A DNA stretch of 64,000 nt, from contig NZ_JXRQ01000015.1 in the NCBI RefSeq assembly GCF_000829445.1, forward strand, positions 248,001 to 312,000. Reading direction: 5' to 3'. The stretch comes from Jeotgalibacillus alimentarius (GTDB lineage: Bacteria > Bacillota > Bacilli > Bacillales > Jeotgalibacillaceae). Every line of letters starts with the position of its first letter. Position 1 is the first letter of the stretch. Position numbers and translations under genes: made by a program. Under the pieces are notes generated by a model. That model was not told where the DNA came from. It did no database searches and worked only from the letters and a program-made list of their open reading frames with translations. Positions 49,958 through 58,613 of the stretch are shown here, piece by piece.

Positions 49958-51157
49958 TCAGGCAGTCGCTTTTTCACGCTGATTCAGGAGTGACCGTAAC
50001 ACTTTGTTTAAACATTCAGAACTTAAAAGCATAGCAGCGATAAACAGCAACACTACTACCGGGAACAGACCAATTGTTGAGTGTGCAGCAATCAGCCCGA
50101 AAAGTGGTGGCAGGAATGTAGTGCCAGTGTATGCAACAGCCATCTGATAACCCATGATCGTCTGTGAATGCTCTCTACCAAAGCGCGCAGGTGTTTCATG
50201 AAGCATTGATGGAAAAATCGGTGCGAGTCCCAGTCCGACAAGGATGAACCCCGCCAATGAGAAATAGATTGGAAGCGGTAATACAAGCAGGACGGCCCCT
50301 GTGAGTGCGATTGTCTGGCCTGATCTGATCATGGTCCGGTTATTCAGCTTAAATGTAACAAATCCCGAGACAAATCGGCCGGCTGTGATGCCTGCATAGT
50401 AAAAGGAAACCCATTGTGCCGCTTTTGCTGCCGGCAGATCCTCCATATTAACAAGAAAGCTCGCACCCCAGAGTCCAACCAGCGCCTCGACTCCGCAATA
50501 GAAAAAGAATGCAGCAAGAGCAAGCTTGACTCCCTTAATTTTAAGCGGGCCTACACCTTCAGTGGTCTTCTCCACCATTTCCGGCTCCTTCTCAGCAAAA
50601 GGTTTTGGCTTCACCTTTCCCCACAAAGGAAGTGTCAGAAAAAGAACAAGTACTAAGATAAATTGAATGCCTGCAATCGCGAGATACCCCTCTCTCCAGG
50701 TAGGATCCCCGATCATAAACTGAGCCATAATCACCGGACCGAGCGTAGCCCCGACACCCCAGAAGGAATGCAGCCAGCTCATATGATGCGCATGGTAATG
50801 AGTTGCCACATAATCATTCAGACCGGCATCGATTGCACCCGCGCCCAGTCCAAGCGGAACCGCACATACAAATAGCCAGATGATTGACGGGGCAAAGAAA
50901 AAGCCGCTAAGCGCCAATGCTGTCATAAGCGTACTGACGGCAGCTACTTTACCCGTACCAAACCGCTTAAGCAGCTTTCCACTGACAAGACTTGAAACAA
51001 TCGTTCCACCTGCTATCGTCATAAAAAGCAGCCCGGCCATTTCAATCGGCACATTCAGATCAGGCTGCATCACCGGCCACGCCGCACCCAGAATGGAATC
51101 AGGGAGACCCAGACTGATAAATGCAAGATAGATAATTAATAAAAGCAATGTTGCCAT
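49958..51157 (-). CDS. MFS transporter (probably sugar or small-molecule)
   Basis: A 399-residue 12-TM permease with LGLPDSILGAAWPVMQPDL in TM1, GLGAGAIDAGLNDYVATHY, and FGVGA-like features (SWLHSFWGVGATLGPVIMAQ). This resembles MFS proteins of the fucose/glucose-type group in Firmicutes. The ATG begins 1 bp after the ROK stop, so the genes are coupled; the ribosome site (GGGAGGGC) is inside the end of the ROK gene. Substrate may be the sugar sensed by the ROK protein. Confidence 0.83.
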   Translation of the reverse strand: MATLLLLIIYLAFISLGLPDSILGAAWPVMQPDLNVPIEMAGLLFMTIAGGTIVSSLVSGKLLKRFGTGKVAAVSTLMTALALSGFFFAPSIIWLFVCAVPLGLGAGAIDAGLNDYVATHYHAHHMSWLHSFWGVGATLGPVIMAQFMIGDPTWREGYLAIAGIQFILVLVLFLTLPLWGKVKPKPFAEKEPEMVEKTTEGVGPLKIKGVKLALAAFFFYCGVEALVGLWGASFLVNMEDLPAAKAAQWVSFYYAGITAGRFVSGFVTFKLNNRTMIRSGQTIALTGAVLLVLPLPIYFSLAGFILVGLGLAPIFPSMLHETPARFGREHSQTIMGYQMAVAYTGTTFLPPLFGLIAAHSTIGLFPVVVLLFIAAMLLSSECLNKVLRSLLNQREKATA

Positions 51158-51158
51158 T

Positions 51159-52163
51159 TTATTGCCCTCCCTGCAATGTTAATAAAAGATCAATGCCAAG
51201 CTTTTGAAGTCCATTTAAATAGTCCTGTTCCCAGTTGCTGATTTTCAGCTCAGGCAAATGTTCAGCAGGGATGAACTGTGAACTTGCTGACGCTATTTTC
51301 TCTAAGGACGCTTCATCAATATCGTGCTGATTAAAAATAACTGCATGCGGATTAATCATTGCTGTAAAGGCTGCCACCAATCTGCTGACCGCATCAATCT
51401 GTCCATCTGATGTGATCCGACCGCCACTTAGATTCTCACCAAAATTTTGGTCGTTTTGCTGTGGAACAAACTGAATTTCTCCGGCAAAATATGTACTTCC
51501 GCGGACAACCTCACCATTCACCAATACACCTGACCCAGGTCCATTTTGACCGGCATAGAGATAGACGAGAGATTGCTTTTGATCTGCATGCTGATAACCC
51601 AGTACTGCAGCATTCATGTCATTCTCCACGACCGCTCTAACAGGAAAACGTGTTTCCAGATCCTGTTTTACATTCATTTTTTGAAACTGATCATAACCAG
51701 GAATAAAAATAACCCGACCCTGATCAACTGCCCCCGGCACACCGATTGAAACTGTTTTAATAGCAGAATGCTGATTGCACATTTTCTCTATAAATTCAGT
51801 CAAAGGCTCCATACCATTCCCTTTTAAGAAGCTGGCACTACTACCCTCATCCTTTACCTCACCTGCGCAATTAAAGACTGTGAATCTGGTTTCATTGCCT
51901 TCCATTAAAACAGCCAGACCAAGCATATAGTCAGCGTTATAAACATAACGCTCCGCCCTTCTGCCACCACTTGATTCGTCAAGACCCAGAGACATAATTT
52001 CTCCGTCCTTTTCCATTTCAGTTATCAGTTTGCTGATCGTCGGAAAACTGGCCTCCACTGTTCTATTTAATTCAACCTTCGTCGCACCGCCTGATTGAAG
52101 CAGCTTTTTTCGTATAGCTGTTTTAGCCGCCGGTGCAAAGTCTGTTGTGTGCTGATCCATCAT
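51159..52163 (-). CDS. ROK-family transcriptional repressor
   Basis: A 334-residue ROK protein: N-terminal winged helix (AIRKKLLQSGGATKVELNRT, FPTISKLITEMEKDGEIMS), then a sugar-kinase-like fold with AIKTVSIGVPGAVDQGRVIF, VENDMNAAVLGY and GSGVLVNGEVVRGSTYFAGE. The CxCGxxGCxE zinc motif typical of ROK kinases is not evident, so a regulator is more likely than a kinase. It heads the operon with the MFS gene. M1 or M2 may be the start (GAGGTGAC upstream). Confidence 0.85.
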   Translation of the reverse strand: MMDQHTTDFAPAAKTAIRKKLLQSGGATKVELNRTVEASFPTISKLITEMEKDGEIMSLGLDESSGGRRAERYVYNADYMLGLAVLMEGNETRFTVFNCAGEVKDEGSSASFLKGNGMEPLTEFIEKMCNQHSAIKTVSIGVPGAVDQGRVIFIPGYDQFQKMNVKQDLETRFPVRAVVENDMNAAVLGYQHADQKQSLVYLYAGQNGPGSGVLVNGEVVRGSTYFAGEIQFVPQQNDQNFGENLSGGRITSDGQIDAVSRLVAAFTAMINPHAVIFNQHDIDEASLEKIASASSQFIPAEHLPELKISNWEQDYLNGLQKLGIDLLLTLQGGQ

Positions 52164-52177
52164 GTCACCTCATCTAT

Positions 52178-52201
52178 ACTTATTAAATCATTTAAATAAG
52201 T
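52178..52201. promoter_or_regulatory. Palindromic candidate operator for the ROK repressor
   Basis: ACTTATTAAAT and ATTTAAATAAGT are inverted around a single C with one extra base, 14 bp before the ROK start. ROK repressors bind such AT-rich palindromes, so autoregulation is plausible. Confidence 0.5.
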
Positions 52202-52374
52202 TCTTAAAGTACTATAACACTTATTTTTCTCTGTGGATAGAAAAGACGGGATGATGAAGAAAATGATTTCGGTTGGGGAAGCAGCATACGTGGTTATACA
52301 GTAACTGTGAAGGAAGGACTGACAATCATGATTGATTCGGCATTACATACTTCAGAGGATGGTCACATCGAGAG

Positions 52375-52426
52375 AAAACAAAAGCACAGAGGAAAGCTGA
52401 TTAAGCTGCCTCTGTGCTTTTGTTTT
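52375..52426. terminator. Bidirectional terminator after the ABC permease gene
   Basis: AAAACAAAAGCACAGAGG and CCTCTGTGCTTTTGTTTT pair perfectly. The rest of 52202-52374 holds only short open frames (e.g. an ATG at 52329) without good support. Confidence 0.88.
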
Positions 52427-53132
52427 ATTCATCCTTCATGCGTTTTTTAAACAATACCCCTGCAACCACCAGCACTGCAACTGTCCAGGCAGTGATCACA
52501 CTAAGCGCTATCACAATATCTGATGTATAGCCTGCCTCACTATAGCCCTCAAGTAGAATGAGCTGAACACTTGGCAGCCACTTGAGCACCTCAAGGACAG
52601 GATACGTTTCTGCAAGACCCAATGCGAGGGCACCAATTGAGAATACGCCAATGACAGGAAGCACTGCAACTGATGCTTCCATCACTGTCTTTGTAAAAAG
52701 TCCGCAAATAATGCCAAGTCCGATATAGAAAACCGCTGAAATCATTAATCCCACTGTCAGAATAAGAAGGTTTGCCGGTGTGAATCCTAGGATTGTGATT
52801 GTCAGTGCAATGATCACAAGCGTAATTGAAAAGACCAGCGTGCTTTTTCCAATCAGAATATCCGCCATCGACGCCGGGGACATCATGAGGCTGCGCAATG
52901 TGTTACTCTCTTTTTCTTCTGCAATCAGACAGGCCTGAATAAAAGTCGTAACAACCGCAAACGTCATATTAATTGGAAGAAAATACATATCTAATGTTGA
53001 CGCACCCGCATTCTGGTAGAAGAATGCCAGAATTAATGGCATCAATACCATAGTCGAGACGGCATAGTTTCGTGAAAACTCCTTGTAATCTTTTATAAAA
53101 ATCGCTCTCATTCTTTTAACTGAAACATTCAT
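52425..53132 (-). CDS. ABC-2-type permease
   Basis: A 235-residue protein with six TM segments, N-terminal KRMRAIFIKDYKEFSRNYAV and the conserved middle loop CLIAEEKESNTLRSLMMSPA characteristic of ABC-2 exporters. It overlaps the ATPase gene by 4 bp. With the ATPase it forms an exporter or a Bce-like resistance unit of simple type; substrate unknown. Expression is probably set by the LytTR protein encoded upstream. Confidence 0.87.
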   Translation of the reverse strand: MNVSVKRMRAIFIKDYKEFSRNYAVSTMVLMPLILAFFYQNAGASTLDMYFLPINMTFAVVTTFIQACLIAEEKESNTLRSLMMSPASMADILIGKSTLVFSITLVIIALTITILGFTPANLLILTVGLMISAVFYIGLGIICGLFTKTVMEASVAVLPVIGVFSIGALALGLAETYPVLEVLKWLPSVQLILLEGYSEAGYTSDIVIALSVITAWTVAVLVVAGVLFKKRMKDE

Positions 53133-53980
53133 CGTAAATTCCTCCCTGTCATCTCCATAAAAATATCTCCAAGTGATGGCTCATTTGACCAGATGCGCCG
53201 GATCAGCTGATTTCTCATCCATTCTTCAAGTCTATCAGCCGTTGTCAGTTCATTTAACGGCAGTGTATGCTGCTCACCAGTTGTCAGTTCAACCACCATT
53301 GACTGGTCACTGTGACGCAGTCTTAAATCTGAAGGTGCACCAATTGCTTTAATCTTTCCTTCATGTAAAAATGCGACCCTGTCACACAATGTTTCAGCCT
53401 CAGTCATATCGTGTGTCGTCAGAAAAATCGTTGTACCCATTTCATTTAACTTACGCAGTCCTTTGTAGATGTGATGCGTATTCCCCGGGTCCAGCGCAGA
53501 AGTTGGTTCATCGAGAAACAACAGCTCAGGCTTATGCATCAATGCGCGTGCAAGTGTCACACGCTGCAGCATCCCTTTAGAGAGTTTGGACACCTTCTTT
53601 TTGCGCGCATCCTGCAGGTTTACAAATGCCAGTGCTTCATCAATTGCATTGTCAGTAAGCTCATACAAATCTTTATAAAGACTGAGGTTTTCTTCTACTG
53701 AAAGTCTTTTATAAAGTCCACTGTTATCTGTTAATATACCAAAGCGCGACTTATGTTCAGCACGCTTCATTTCATGTACCGGTATGCCAAACACTGAGGC
53801 CTTTCCTTTATTCTGATCGAGTTGAGCAGTCAGTATTTTAATGAGCGTTGTTTTCCCTGATCCACTCGGACCGAGAAAGCCGAAGATCTCTCCTTTTTGA
53901 ACCGAAAAAGATACGTCTTCTAATGCTGTAAAGCCTTTAAATGTTTTTCCAATATGCTGTACATTGATTTCTGCTGTCAT
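53129..53980 (-). CDS. ABC transporter ATPase
   Basis: A 283-residue ABC ATPase: Walker A GPSGSGKTT, Q-loop region FGILTDNSGLYKRL, signature LSKGMLQRV, Walker B LLFLDEPTSALD, H-loop FLTTHDMTEAE, and a C-terminal extension with VELTTGEQHTLPL. ATG after GGGAGGC. Pairs with the ABC-2 permease; the substrate could be a lantibiotic, antibiotic or Na+, typical for such two-gene exporters. Confidence 0.93.
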   Translation of the reverse strand: MTAEINVQHIGKTFKGFTALEDVSFSVQKGEIFGFLGPSGSGKTTLIKILTAQLDQNKGKASVFGIPVHEMKRAEHKSRFGILTDNSGLYKRLSVEENLSLYKDLYELTDNAIDEALAFVNLQDARKKKVSKLSKGMLQRVTLARALMHKPELLFLDEPTSALDPGNTHHIYKGLRKLNEMGTTIFLTTHDMTEAETLCDRVAFLHEGKIKAIGAPSDLRLRHSDQSMVVELTTGEQHTLPLNELTTADRLEEWMRNQLIRRIWSNEPSLGDIFMEMTGRNLR

Positions 53981-54124
53981 CTTGCCAGCCTCCCTTGTTG
54001 ATGTCTAACCTAAGTGTAGTCAGATCAACAAAAGTACGCTTTAATATCCGGTTCAATTGTGGAGAAATAGCGACGAACTGTACCAGGAAATCCATGAACT
54101 GCTCCCAATATTCCCCGGGAAATA

Positions 54125-55048
54125 CTAAGAAACGCCAAGAAGTTCTTTTAACTCGGCAAGCTTCGCACGGGATAGTGGAATGACACTGCTTTCTCGGTCA
54201 TTCAGCTTCAAACTGTAGCTATTTTTCGTCCATGTAATGATCTCCCTGACCTTTTGCAGGTTCACAATATACGACCGGTGACACCGGTAAAAGCCGTATG
54301 GGCGCAACTGTTTCTCAAGCTCCTGCAGGGTCAGTGTACAGTTATACCCTTTACCGGCGACATTGACCTGAGCAGTTCCATCTACGCTTTCGACATAGTC
54401 AATTTCCGGCGGGTTAAATAAAATTGTTTTTCCTTCATGTTTTGTCTGGATTTTTTCAATTTTGATAACTGGCTGTTCTTGTTCTGCAGCTGCAGCCGGC
54501 TCTGAGTTAAAATCCATTTTATGGAATCCGCTCTGATCAATCCGGTAGATATCCTCTGTTACAAAAAGCAGTTCTTCAAGGTTGTAACCAAGGAGTAAAA
54601 TCGTTTTCTGTTTATCTGCCAATTTGCGGATCAATTGAATCATTACCTGCCTGCCTTCCTCATCCAGACGGTCAAAAGGCTCTTCTATCAAAAGCATGTC
54701 ACCTGAATATAAAAAAGTCGGAAGGAAAGAGAGGCAGTTCCGGTGACTTTCTGACAGATCCTTTACTTTAGTTTTCTGTACATGCTGAAGGCCGAACGAT
54801 GCAATCATCTCCTGAAGCGGCACTTGATATCCGGAAAGGTCACGGTGATAACGAAATGTTTCTTCCACTGTCAATCGAGGTGCCAGTCCTTCATTAGTAC
54901 AATGAAGATAACTTTTATGTTTCATCTGGTGCATGATGACCTGAGTTCGTTTAATATCTGCATATACTCCGGTCAGCCCGGCTTCAAATGAAAAAGAAGG
55001 AACGACTGTATGACTGCCTTCTTTTACTTCATTGATTTGAATATTCAT
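54125..55048 (-). CDS. LytTR regulator fused to a degenerate ABC-ATPase domain
   Basis: A 307-residue protein. Residues about 1-195 follow an ABC ATPase (FEAGLTGVYADIKRTQVI, NEGLAPRLTVEETFRYHRDL, then LSESHRNCLSFLP where the signature LSGGQ should be, and MLLIEEPFDRLDEEG in the Walker B position) but have no Walker A Gly-Lys-Ser/Thr. Residues about 215-307 are a LytTR DNA-binding domain (DYVESVDGTAQVNV, YGFYRCHRSYIVNL, VIPLSRAKLAELKELL). ATG at 55046-55048 follows AAAGGAG. It precedes the ABC exporter operon by 144 bp and is the probable regulator. Confidence 0.87.
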   Translation of the reverse strand: MNIQINEVKEGSHTVVPSFSFEAGLTGVYADIKRTQVIMHQMKHKSYLHCTNEGLAPRLTVEETFRYHRDLSGYQVPLQEMIASFGLQHVQKTKVKDLSESHRNCLSFLPTFLYSGDMLLIEEPFDRLDEEGRQVMIQLIRKLADKQKTILLLGYNLEELLFVTEDIYRIDQSGFHKMDFNSEPAAAAEQEQPVIKIEKIQTKHEGKTILFNPPEIDYVESVDGTAQVNVAGKGYNCTLTLQELEKQLRPYGFYRCHRSYIVNLQKVREIITWTKNSYSLKLNDRESSVIPLSRAKLAELKELLGVS

Positions 55049-55332
55049 TGTTTGACTCCTTTGTGTCTTAAGTTCGTCTGCTTCTCTCATTATTCTACAA
55101 TGTTTTTGGTATGTCCTCCGGGTTTTTACAAATTATTTACTGTTTGATTGGATTGCAAAATGTCACGGGGCAGCCGAAGGGTGAGGATTCGGGTCACCTC
55201 CGTAATTTTTCAGGTCACATCGCTTCTACATGCAAAGTCAGTTTTAATCACAATTCTGCACATTAATTGTAAAGCACCCTTTACGTAAAGGGTGCTTTAC
55301 ATTATAATCAAAAACAGAGGGGAAGATAGCTT

Positions 55333-55539
55333 ATGAAAAATCGAATTAAAGAGTTGAGACAGGAGAATGGTATTTCGCAGGAACGGATGGCAGCGATGCT
55401 TGGGGTTTCAAGGCAGACGATCATTTCGATTGAAAAAGGTCGCTATAACCCTTCACTTCCGCTGGCTATTCAGATCGCACGGTGTTTTGATACCTATGTG
55501 GAAGAAGTATTTTTACTCGAGGATGAACAGGAAACATGA
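55333..55539 (+). CDS. XRE-family HTH regulator (YozG-like)
   Basis: A 68-residue single-domain helix-turn-helix protein: LRQENGISQERMAAMLGVSR, QTIISIEKGRYNPSLPLAIQIA, ending VEEVFLLEDE. Small Cro/CI-like proteins of this kind typically sit before a membrane gene, as here. ATG after GGGGAAG. It probably represses its own operon. Confidence 0.88.
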   Translation: MKNRIKELRQENGISQERMAAMLGVSRQTIISIEKGRYNPSLPLAIQIARCFDTYVEEVFLLEDEQET

Positions 55540-55557
55540 TATTGGGAGGTGTTTTTT

Positions 55558-55947
55558 ATGCAGATGAGCAGTAAAGCCGGGAGAAGAACGTTTATTATAT
55601 TTGGATTGATTTTTCTTTCTTATAGTATACTGATCAATTTTGCAACGATTTCAACAGGGAATTTCCTCGCAGGACATGAAGCAGTTTTTATCGGTACAAC
55701 GATTATGTGCTTCTGTCTTGCTTATCTTTATCCTCAATTCAAAGAAAATGATGAGCGTTCTAAGAGAATTAAAGAAAAAGGCATGTTTTTCAGTTACTTT
55801 TTTATTTTAGGGTATATGGTACTTCTAATCTTTCTGTTTCAAATTGACGGCTTTATGCTGGATGGACTTCAGACAGTCAGCCTGCTGGCAGCGTTGACGA
55901 TCAGTACGGTTTTTATTTCTTTTGTGGTACTTTCGAGGCGTTACTAG
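55558..55947 (+). CDS. DUF2178-like membrane protein
   Basis: A 129-residue protein with four TM segments and the intervening motif QFKENDERSKRIKEKGMFFS, characteristic of DUF2178. It is encoded directly after the XRE regulator with its own GGGAGG site. Function unknown; XRE-DUF2178 pairs are common in Bacilli. Confidence 0.75.
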   Translation: MQMSSKAGRRTFIIFGLIFLSYSILINFATISTGNFLAGHEAVFIGTTIMCFCLAYLYPQFKENDERSKRIKEKGMFFSYFFILGYMVLLIFLFQIDGFMLDGLQTVSLLAALTISTVFISFVVLSRRY

Positions 55948-55950
55948 AGA

Positions 55951-55996
55951 TAAAAGTGAAGGCAGGAATTGTTACCCGCCTTCGCTTTTCAGGTTT
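55951..55996. terminator. Convergent terminator between DUF2178-like and lipoprotein genes
   Basis: AAAAGTGAAGGC and GCCTTCGCTTTT pair with one mismatch around an AT-containing loop. It serves both converging genes. Confidence 0.75.
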
Positions 55997-56606
55997 TATC
56001 CTCCAACAGCTCAATCAACCTCTCAACTTCCTCAGGATCTCCTGTCTCAATATAAACTTGCTCTGTATTTTCTATCAGCTCTGTATAAAAATTCTCATCT
56101 CCCACAGGGTACACACCATCCCATCGCAGTGGAACATTATACACATTAATCGTGCCATCCCCATTCCCACTGTATGTAACAGATCCATCGACGAGCCGCG
56201 AACCAGCTAATTGGATCACATCTTCAGGATATACACCACTCGTGTCATCTTTTGGATTGAGCGTTGTCCCGGCAGGAATGTGATGCAAGTTTAATTCGTC
56301 AATCTCCTGATTTGCCCCGAGCTGCAGCCAGACGCGCGCGTATTCAATCTGCTCGGCAGCATACTGAGAAAGTCTATCCTCCTCTACAGTCGCATCACTT
56401 TCCTGTGCATCACCATCTGATTCTTCCGTTTCAATTACTTCTTTCTCCTGGTCAGCTTCACCTGATGAAGCTGACTCCTCTACCGTTTCTGTGTCAGCAG
56501 CATTTCCCGACTGCTCCGTTTCGTTTTCATCAGCTGTGTTGGCAGAGCAGCCTGCGATTAATAAAAGTAATAAACTTAAATGGATGGATTGTTTCACTAA
56601 TTTCAT
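55989..56606 (-). CDS. Acidic lipoprotein, unknown function
   Basis: A 205-residue lipoprotein: signal with LLIAGCSAN (Cys near 20), a low-complexity acidic linker of Glu/Asp/Ser/Thr (about 22-80), then a compact C-terminal domain (EYARVWLQLGANQEIDELNL, HHIPAGTTLNPKDDTSGVYP, GTINVYNVPLRWDG). Start at 56604-56606 with AAAGG upstream. Its stop lies within the convergent terminator. Not recognised. Confidence 0.75.
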   Translation of the reverse strand: MKLVKQSIHLSLLLLLIAGCSANTADENETEQSGNAADTETVEESASSGEADQEKEVIETEESDGDAQESDATVEEDRLSQYAAEQIEYARVWLQLGANQEIDELNLHHIPAGTTLNPKDDTSGVYPEDVIQLAGSRLVDGSVTYSGNGDGTINVYNVPLRWDGVYPVGDENFYTELIENTEQVYIETGDPEEVERLIELLEDKT

Positions 56607-56624
56607 TTTGATAGACACCTTTCT

Positions 56625-57233
56625 TTAAGCTTTTTTCAACCTTTTAGCAAACTTGAACACGACAAAAACAACAATCACCAGCAGGATAGCGTAAATGATT
56701 CTGGAGTAAACCTCCATATACTCCACTACAACGTCCCAGGAGTTGCCGAGTGACGCGCCCAGTGACACGAGGACGATATTCCAGATCAGTGTTCCGATTG
56801 CAGTCAGTACCAAAAACAGCGGAAATTTCATATTGGACATCCCCGCCGGAATGGAAATCAGACTGCGGATTAGAGGAACAAACCGGCAGAAGAAAACCGT
56901 CCATGGTCCATAACGGTCAAACCAGGCGTCTGCCCGGTGGATATCCTTTTTTGTTATGCGCAGGACATGTCCCCACCTGTTCACGATTTTCTCCAGCCTT
57001 TCTACATCAAGCTGAAGGCCGACCCAGTACAGAAGAACCGCTCCAATCACTGAACCTGCTGTGGCAGCTAGTACGACACCTGGAATCGTCATTGTCGATT
57101 CAACCGTCATAAATCCACCAAATGTCAGAATGATTTCTGACGGAATCGGCGGGAAAATGTTTTCAAGCGCAATCAGTAACAATACACCTATGTATCCATA
57201 CTCACTCATTATGTCAGTCAGCCAGTTTTCCAT
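56625..57233 (-). CDS. DedA-family membrane protein
   Basis: A 202-residue protein with the DedA/SNARE-associated motifs: ALENIFPPIPSEIILTFGG (about 22-40) and FFCRFVPLIRSLISIPAGMS (about 113-132). B. subtilis homologues include YngC and YbfM. DedA proteins are implicated in lipid (undecaprenyl phosphate or phosphatidylserine) flipping. ATG with ribosome site GTGGGG. Monocistronic. Confidence 0.92.
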   Translation of the reverse strand: MENWLTDIMSEYGYIGVLLLIALENIFPPIPSEIILTFGGFMTVESTMTIPGVVLAATAGSVIGAVLLYWVGLQLDVERLEKIVNRWGHVLRITKKDIHRADAWFDRYGPWTVFFCRFVPLIRSLISIPAGMSNMKFPLFLVLTAIGTLIWNIVLVSLGASLGNSWDVVVEYMEVYSRIIYAILLVIVVFVVFKFAKRLKKA

Positions 57234-57277
57234 TGTAACCCCACTTTTTCTTTTTTAAATTCCGACAGATGAAAACA

Positions 57278-57859
57278 CTACGCTTTTCTCCGTAAGGTTG
57301 TCAGTACGATCATGATCGTTAATACAAACAATAATAATAATTGCAGCCAGGCCATACCTAACCAGATATTACCACCATACACCTCAGCTGGACCTGATCC
57401 TGTTTCATCTACATAGATAGCCACATTCCAAAATAACCTGAGCGCAATCATCAATGAACTCAAACTGAGAATGAAGGTTGGAATACCATATGCTTTAGCA
57501 TTTATAGAAGCGCTTTTATCACTAGCCATCAGATAAACCAGTAATAATATAAAAGCAATCACAAATGTAAAATCTGCACTAAATAAAGCCATTGATCCAA
57601 TAAATATACCTATCAGCATTACAACCGTAAGCACCTTCACTCTCCGGCTCTTTACTTTCCTCATCAGGAGAGTGTCATCCTCCCTGCCTGCCGGTTCCGG
57701 ATCGTATCCCGGCAGCTCCTTTTTCAGATCTCCAAGCAGCTTTTCACATTCAGGACAATGCGCCATATGAGCTTCTATATATTGATTGGTCTCTACACTT
57801 GTCAGGTTTTCCGCATATAGCGGCAACAGATCCTGAATCACATTGCATTCTTTTTTCAC
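57278..57859 (-). CDS. Zinc-finger (ZAS-type) anti-sigma factor
   Basis: A 193-residue protein: an N-terminal anti-sigma domain with HMAHCPECEKLL (ZAS motif H-x3-C-x2-C, residues about 31-38, with an earlier C in ECNVIQDLLPLYAE), then four TM segments from residue about 75. This is the usual membrane-tethered ECF regulator form. The start overlaps the sigma stop by 4 bp, giving tight co-translation. Confidence 0.88.
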   Translation of the reverse strand: MKKECNVIQDLLPLYAENLTSVETNQYIEAHMAHCPECEKLLGDLKKELPGYDPEPAGREDDTLLMRKVKSRRVKVLTVVMLIGIFIGSMALFSADFTFVIAFILLLVYLMASDKSASINAKAYGIPTFILSLSSLMIALRLFWNVAIYVDETGSGPAEVYGGNIWLGMAWLQLLLLFVLTIMIVLTTLRRKA

Positions 57860-58344
57860 TCTTCATCCCTCCGCTCCATCATTTGAGTCAGTTTTCCTTT
57901 TGCCCGGAATACATTCACTCTGGCCCACGTGTCTGACTGTTTATAAATGTCACCAATATCTCTGAAGCTCAACTCATTATAAAACCTCAGGATAATCAGT
58001 TCCTGTTGCTGGGCACTCAGCTTTTTCAGAGCCTGTAATAAAAGAACACGTTCCTCCTTTTGTTCATAAAATTGCTCGGGCGTACGTTGATCCGTCAATA
58101 TATGACCTTCATCAGCTTCTGTAATAGGATTCTTCTTCAAGTAGTTATAATATGTATGTTTTGCAATCTGATAAAGCCATGTAGACACCTTACTCTTCCC
58201 CTTAAAACGATGTACAGAGGTAAAAGCCTGCAGGAAAGTTTCTTGGGTAAGTTCTTCTGCAATATATGTATCGTGCGTCATGTAGAATAAATAGCGGTAA
58301 ATGGGCGTTTTATATTTTTGATACAGCTGATGAAACTCATCCAA
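57856..58344 (-). CDS. ECF-type RNA polymerase sigma factor
   Basis: A 162-residue ECF sigma: region 2 YRYLFYMTHDTYIAEELTQE, TFLQAFTSVHRFKG, VSTWLYQIAKHTYYNYLKK; region 4 LSAQQQELIILRFYNELSFR and DIGDIYKQSDTWARVNVFRA. It belongs to the group paired with ZAS anti-sigma factors. ATG after GAGGGTCAG. Likely autoregulated by the promoter at 58375-58403. Signal unknown. Confidence 0.9.
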   Translation of the reverse strand: MDEFHQLYQKYKTPIYRYLFYMTHDTYIAEELTQETFLQAFTSVHRFKGKSKVSTWLYQIAKHTYYNYLKKNPITEADEGHILTDQRTPEQFYEQKEERVLLLQALKKLSAQQQELIILRFYNELSFRDIGDIYKQSDTWARVNVFRAKGKLTQMMERRDEE

Positions 58345-58374
58345 TCACTGACCCTCCTCTCCACCTTCTGTCAA

Positions 58375-58403
58375 TTAGTAGCAATAGAATGGAAAATGTT
58401 ACA
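58375..58403 (-). promoter_or_regulatory. Probable autoregulated ECF promoter
   Basis: Minus strand: TGTAAC (58398-58403), about 16 bp containing TTCCATTCT, then CTACTAA (in 58375-58382). The -35 and spacer resemble the sigM promoter (25358-25385). Confidence 0.5.
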
Positions 58404-58421
58404 GATAATTTTTAAATGAAT

Positions 58422-58470
58422 GAAAAAATGAGCAGCATCCCCATCTTTATGTACGATGTGGATGCTGCTC
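58422..58470 (-). terminator. Terminator after the DUF1835 gene
   Basis: GAGCAGCATCC and GGATGCTGCTC pair (minus strand) with a 19-nt loop, followed by ATTTTTT. Between it and 58614 I see no gene. Confidence 0.75.
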
Positions 58471-58613
58471 ACTATGCTGTTCAAGCTATTGTAAACATTA
58501 TATGTAGGGTAGTTTGTCATCTGGAAGGGTACTTTAATTTTATCTTTACTATGATCAACAATCTCTTCAATTCCAGCAGTGTACCGAGGGTTAACCTGCG
58601 TGCTATGAGTCGT

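Noticed and set aside
52329-52430. Small frame starting at an ATG with GGAAGGAC upstream
   Set aside because: It runs through the strong terminator at 52375-52426 and has no recognisable features.
55160-55242. Third phased family with GTCAC cores (55162, 55193, 55214, 55237)
   Set aside because: Steps of 31, 21 and 23 bp and short cores; too few to separate from chance.
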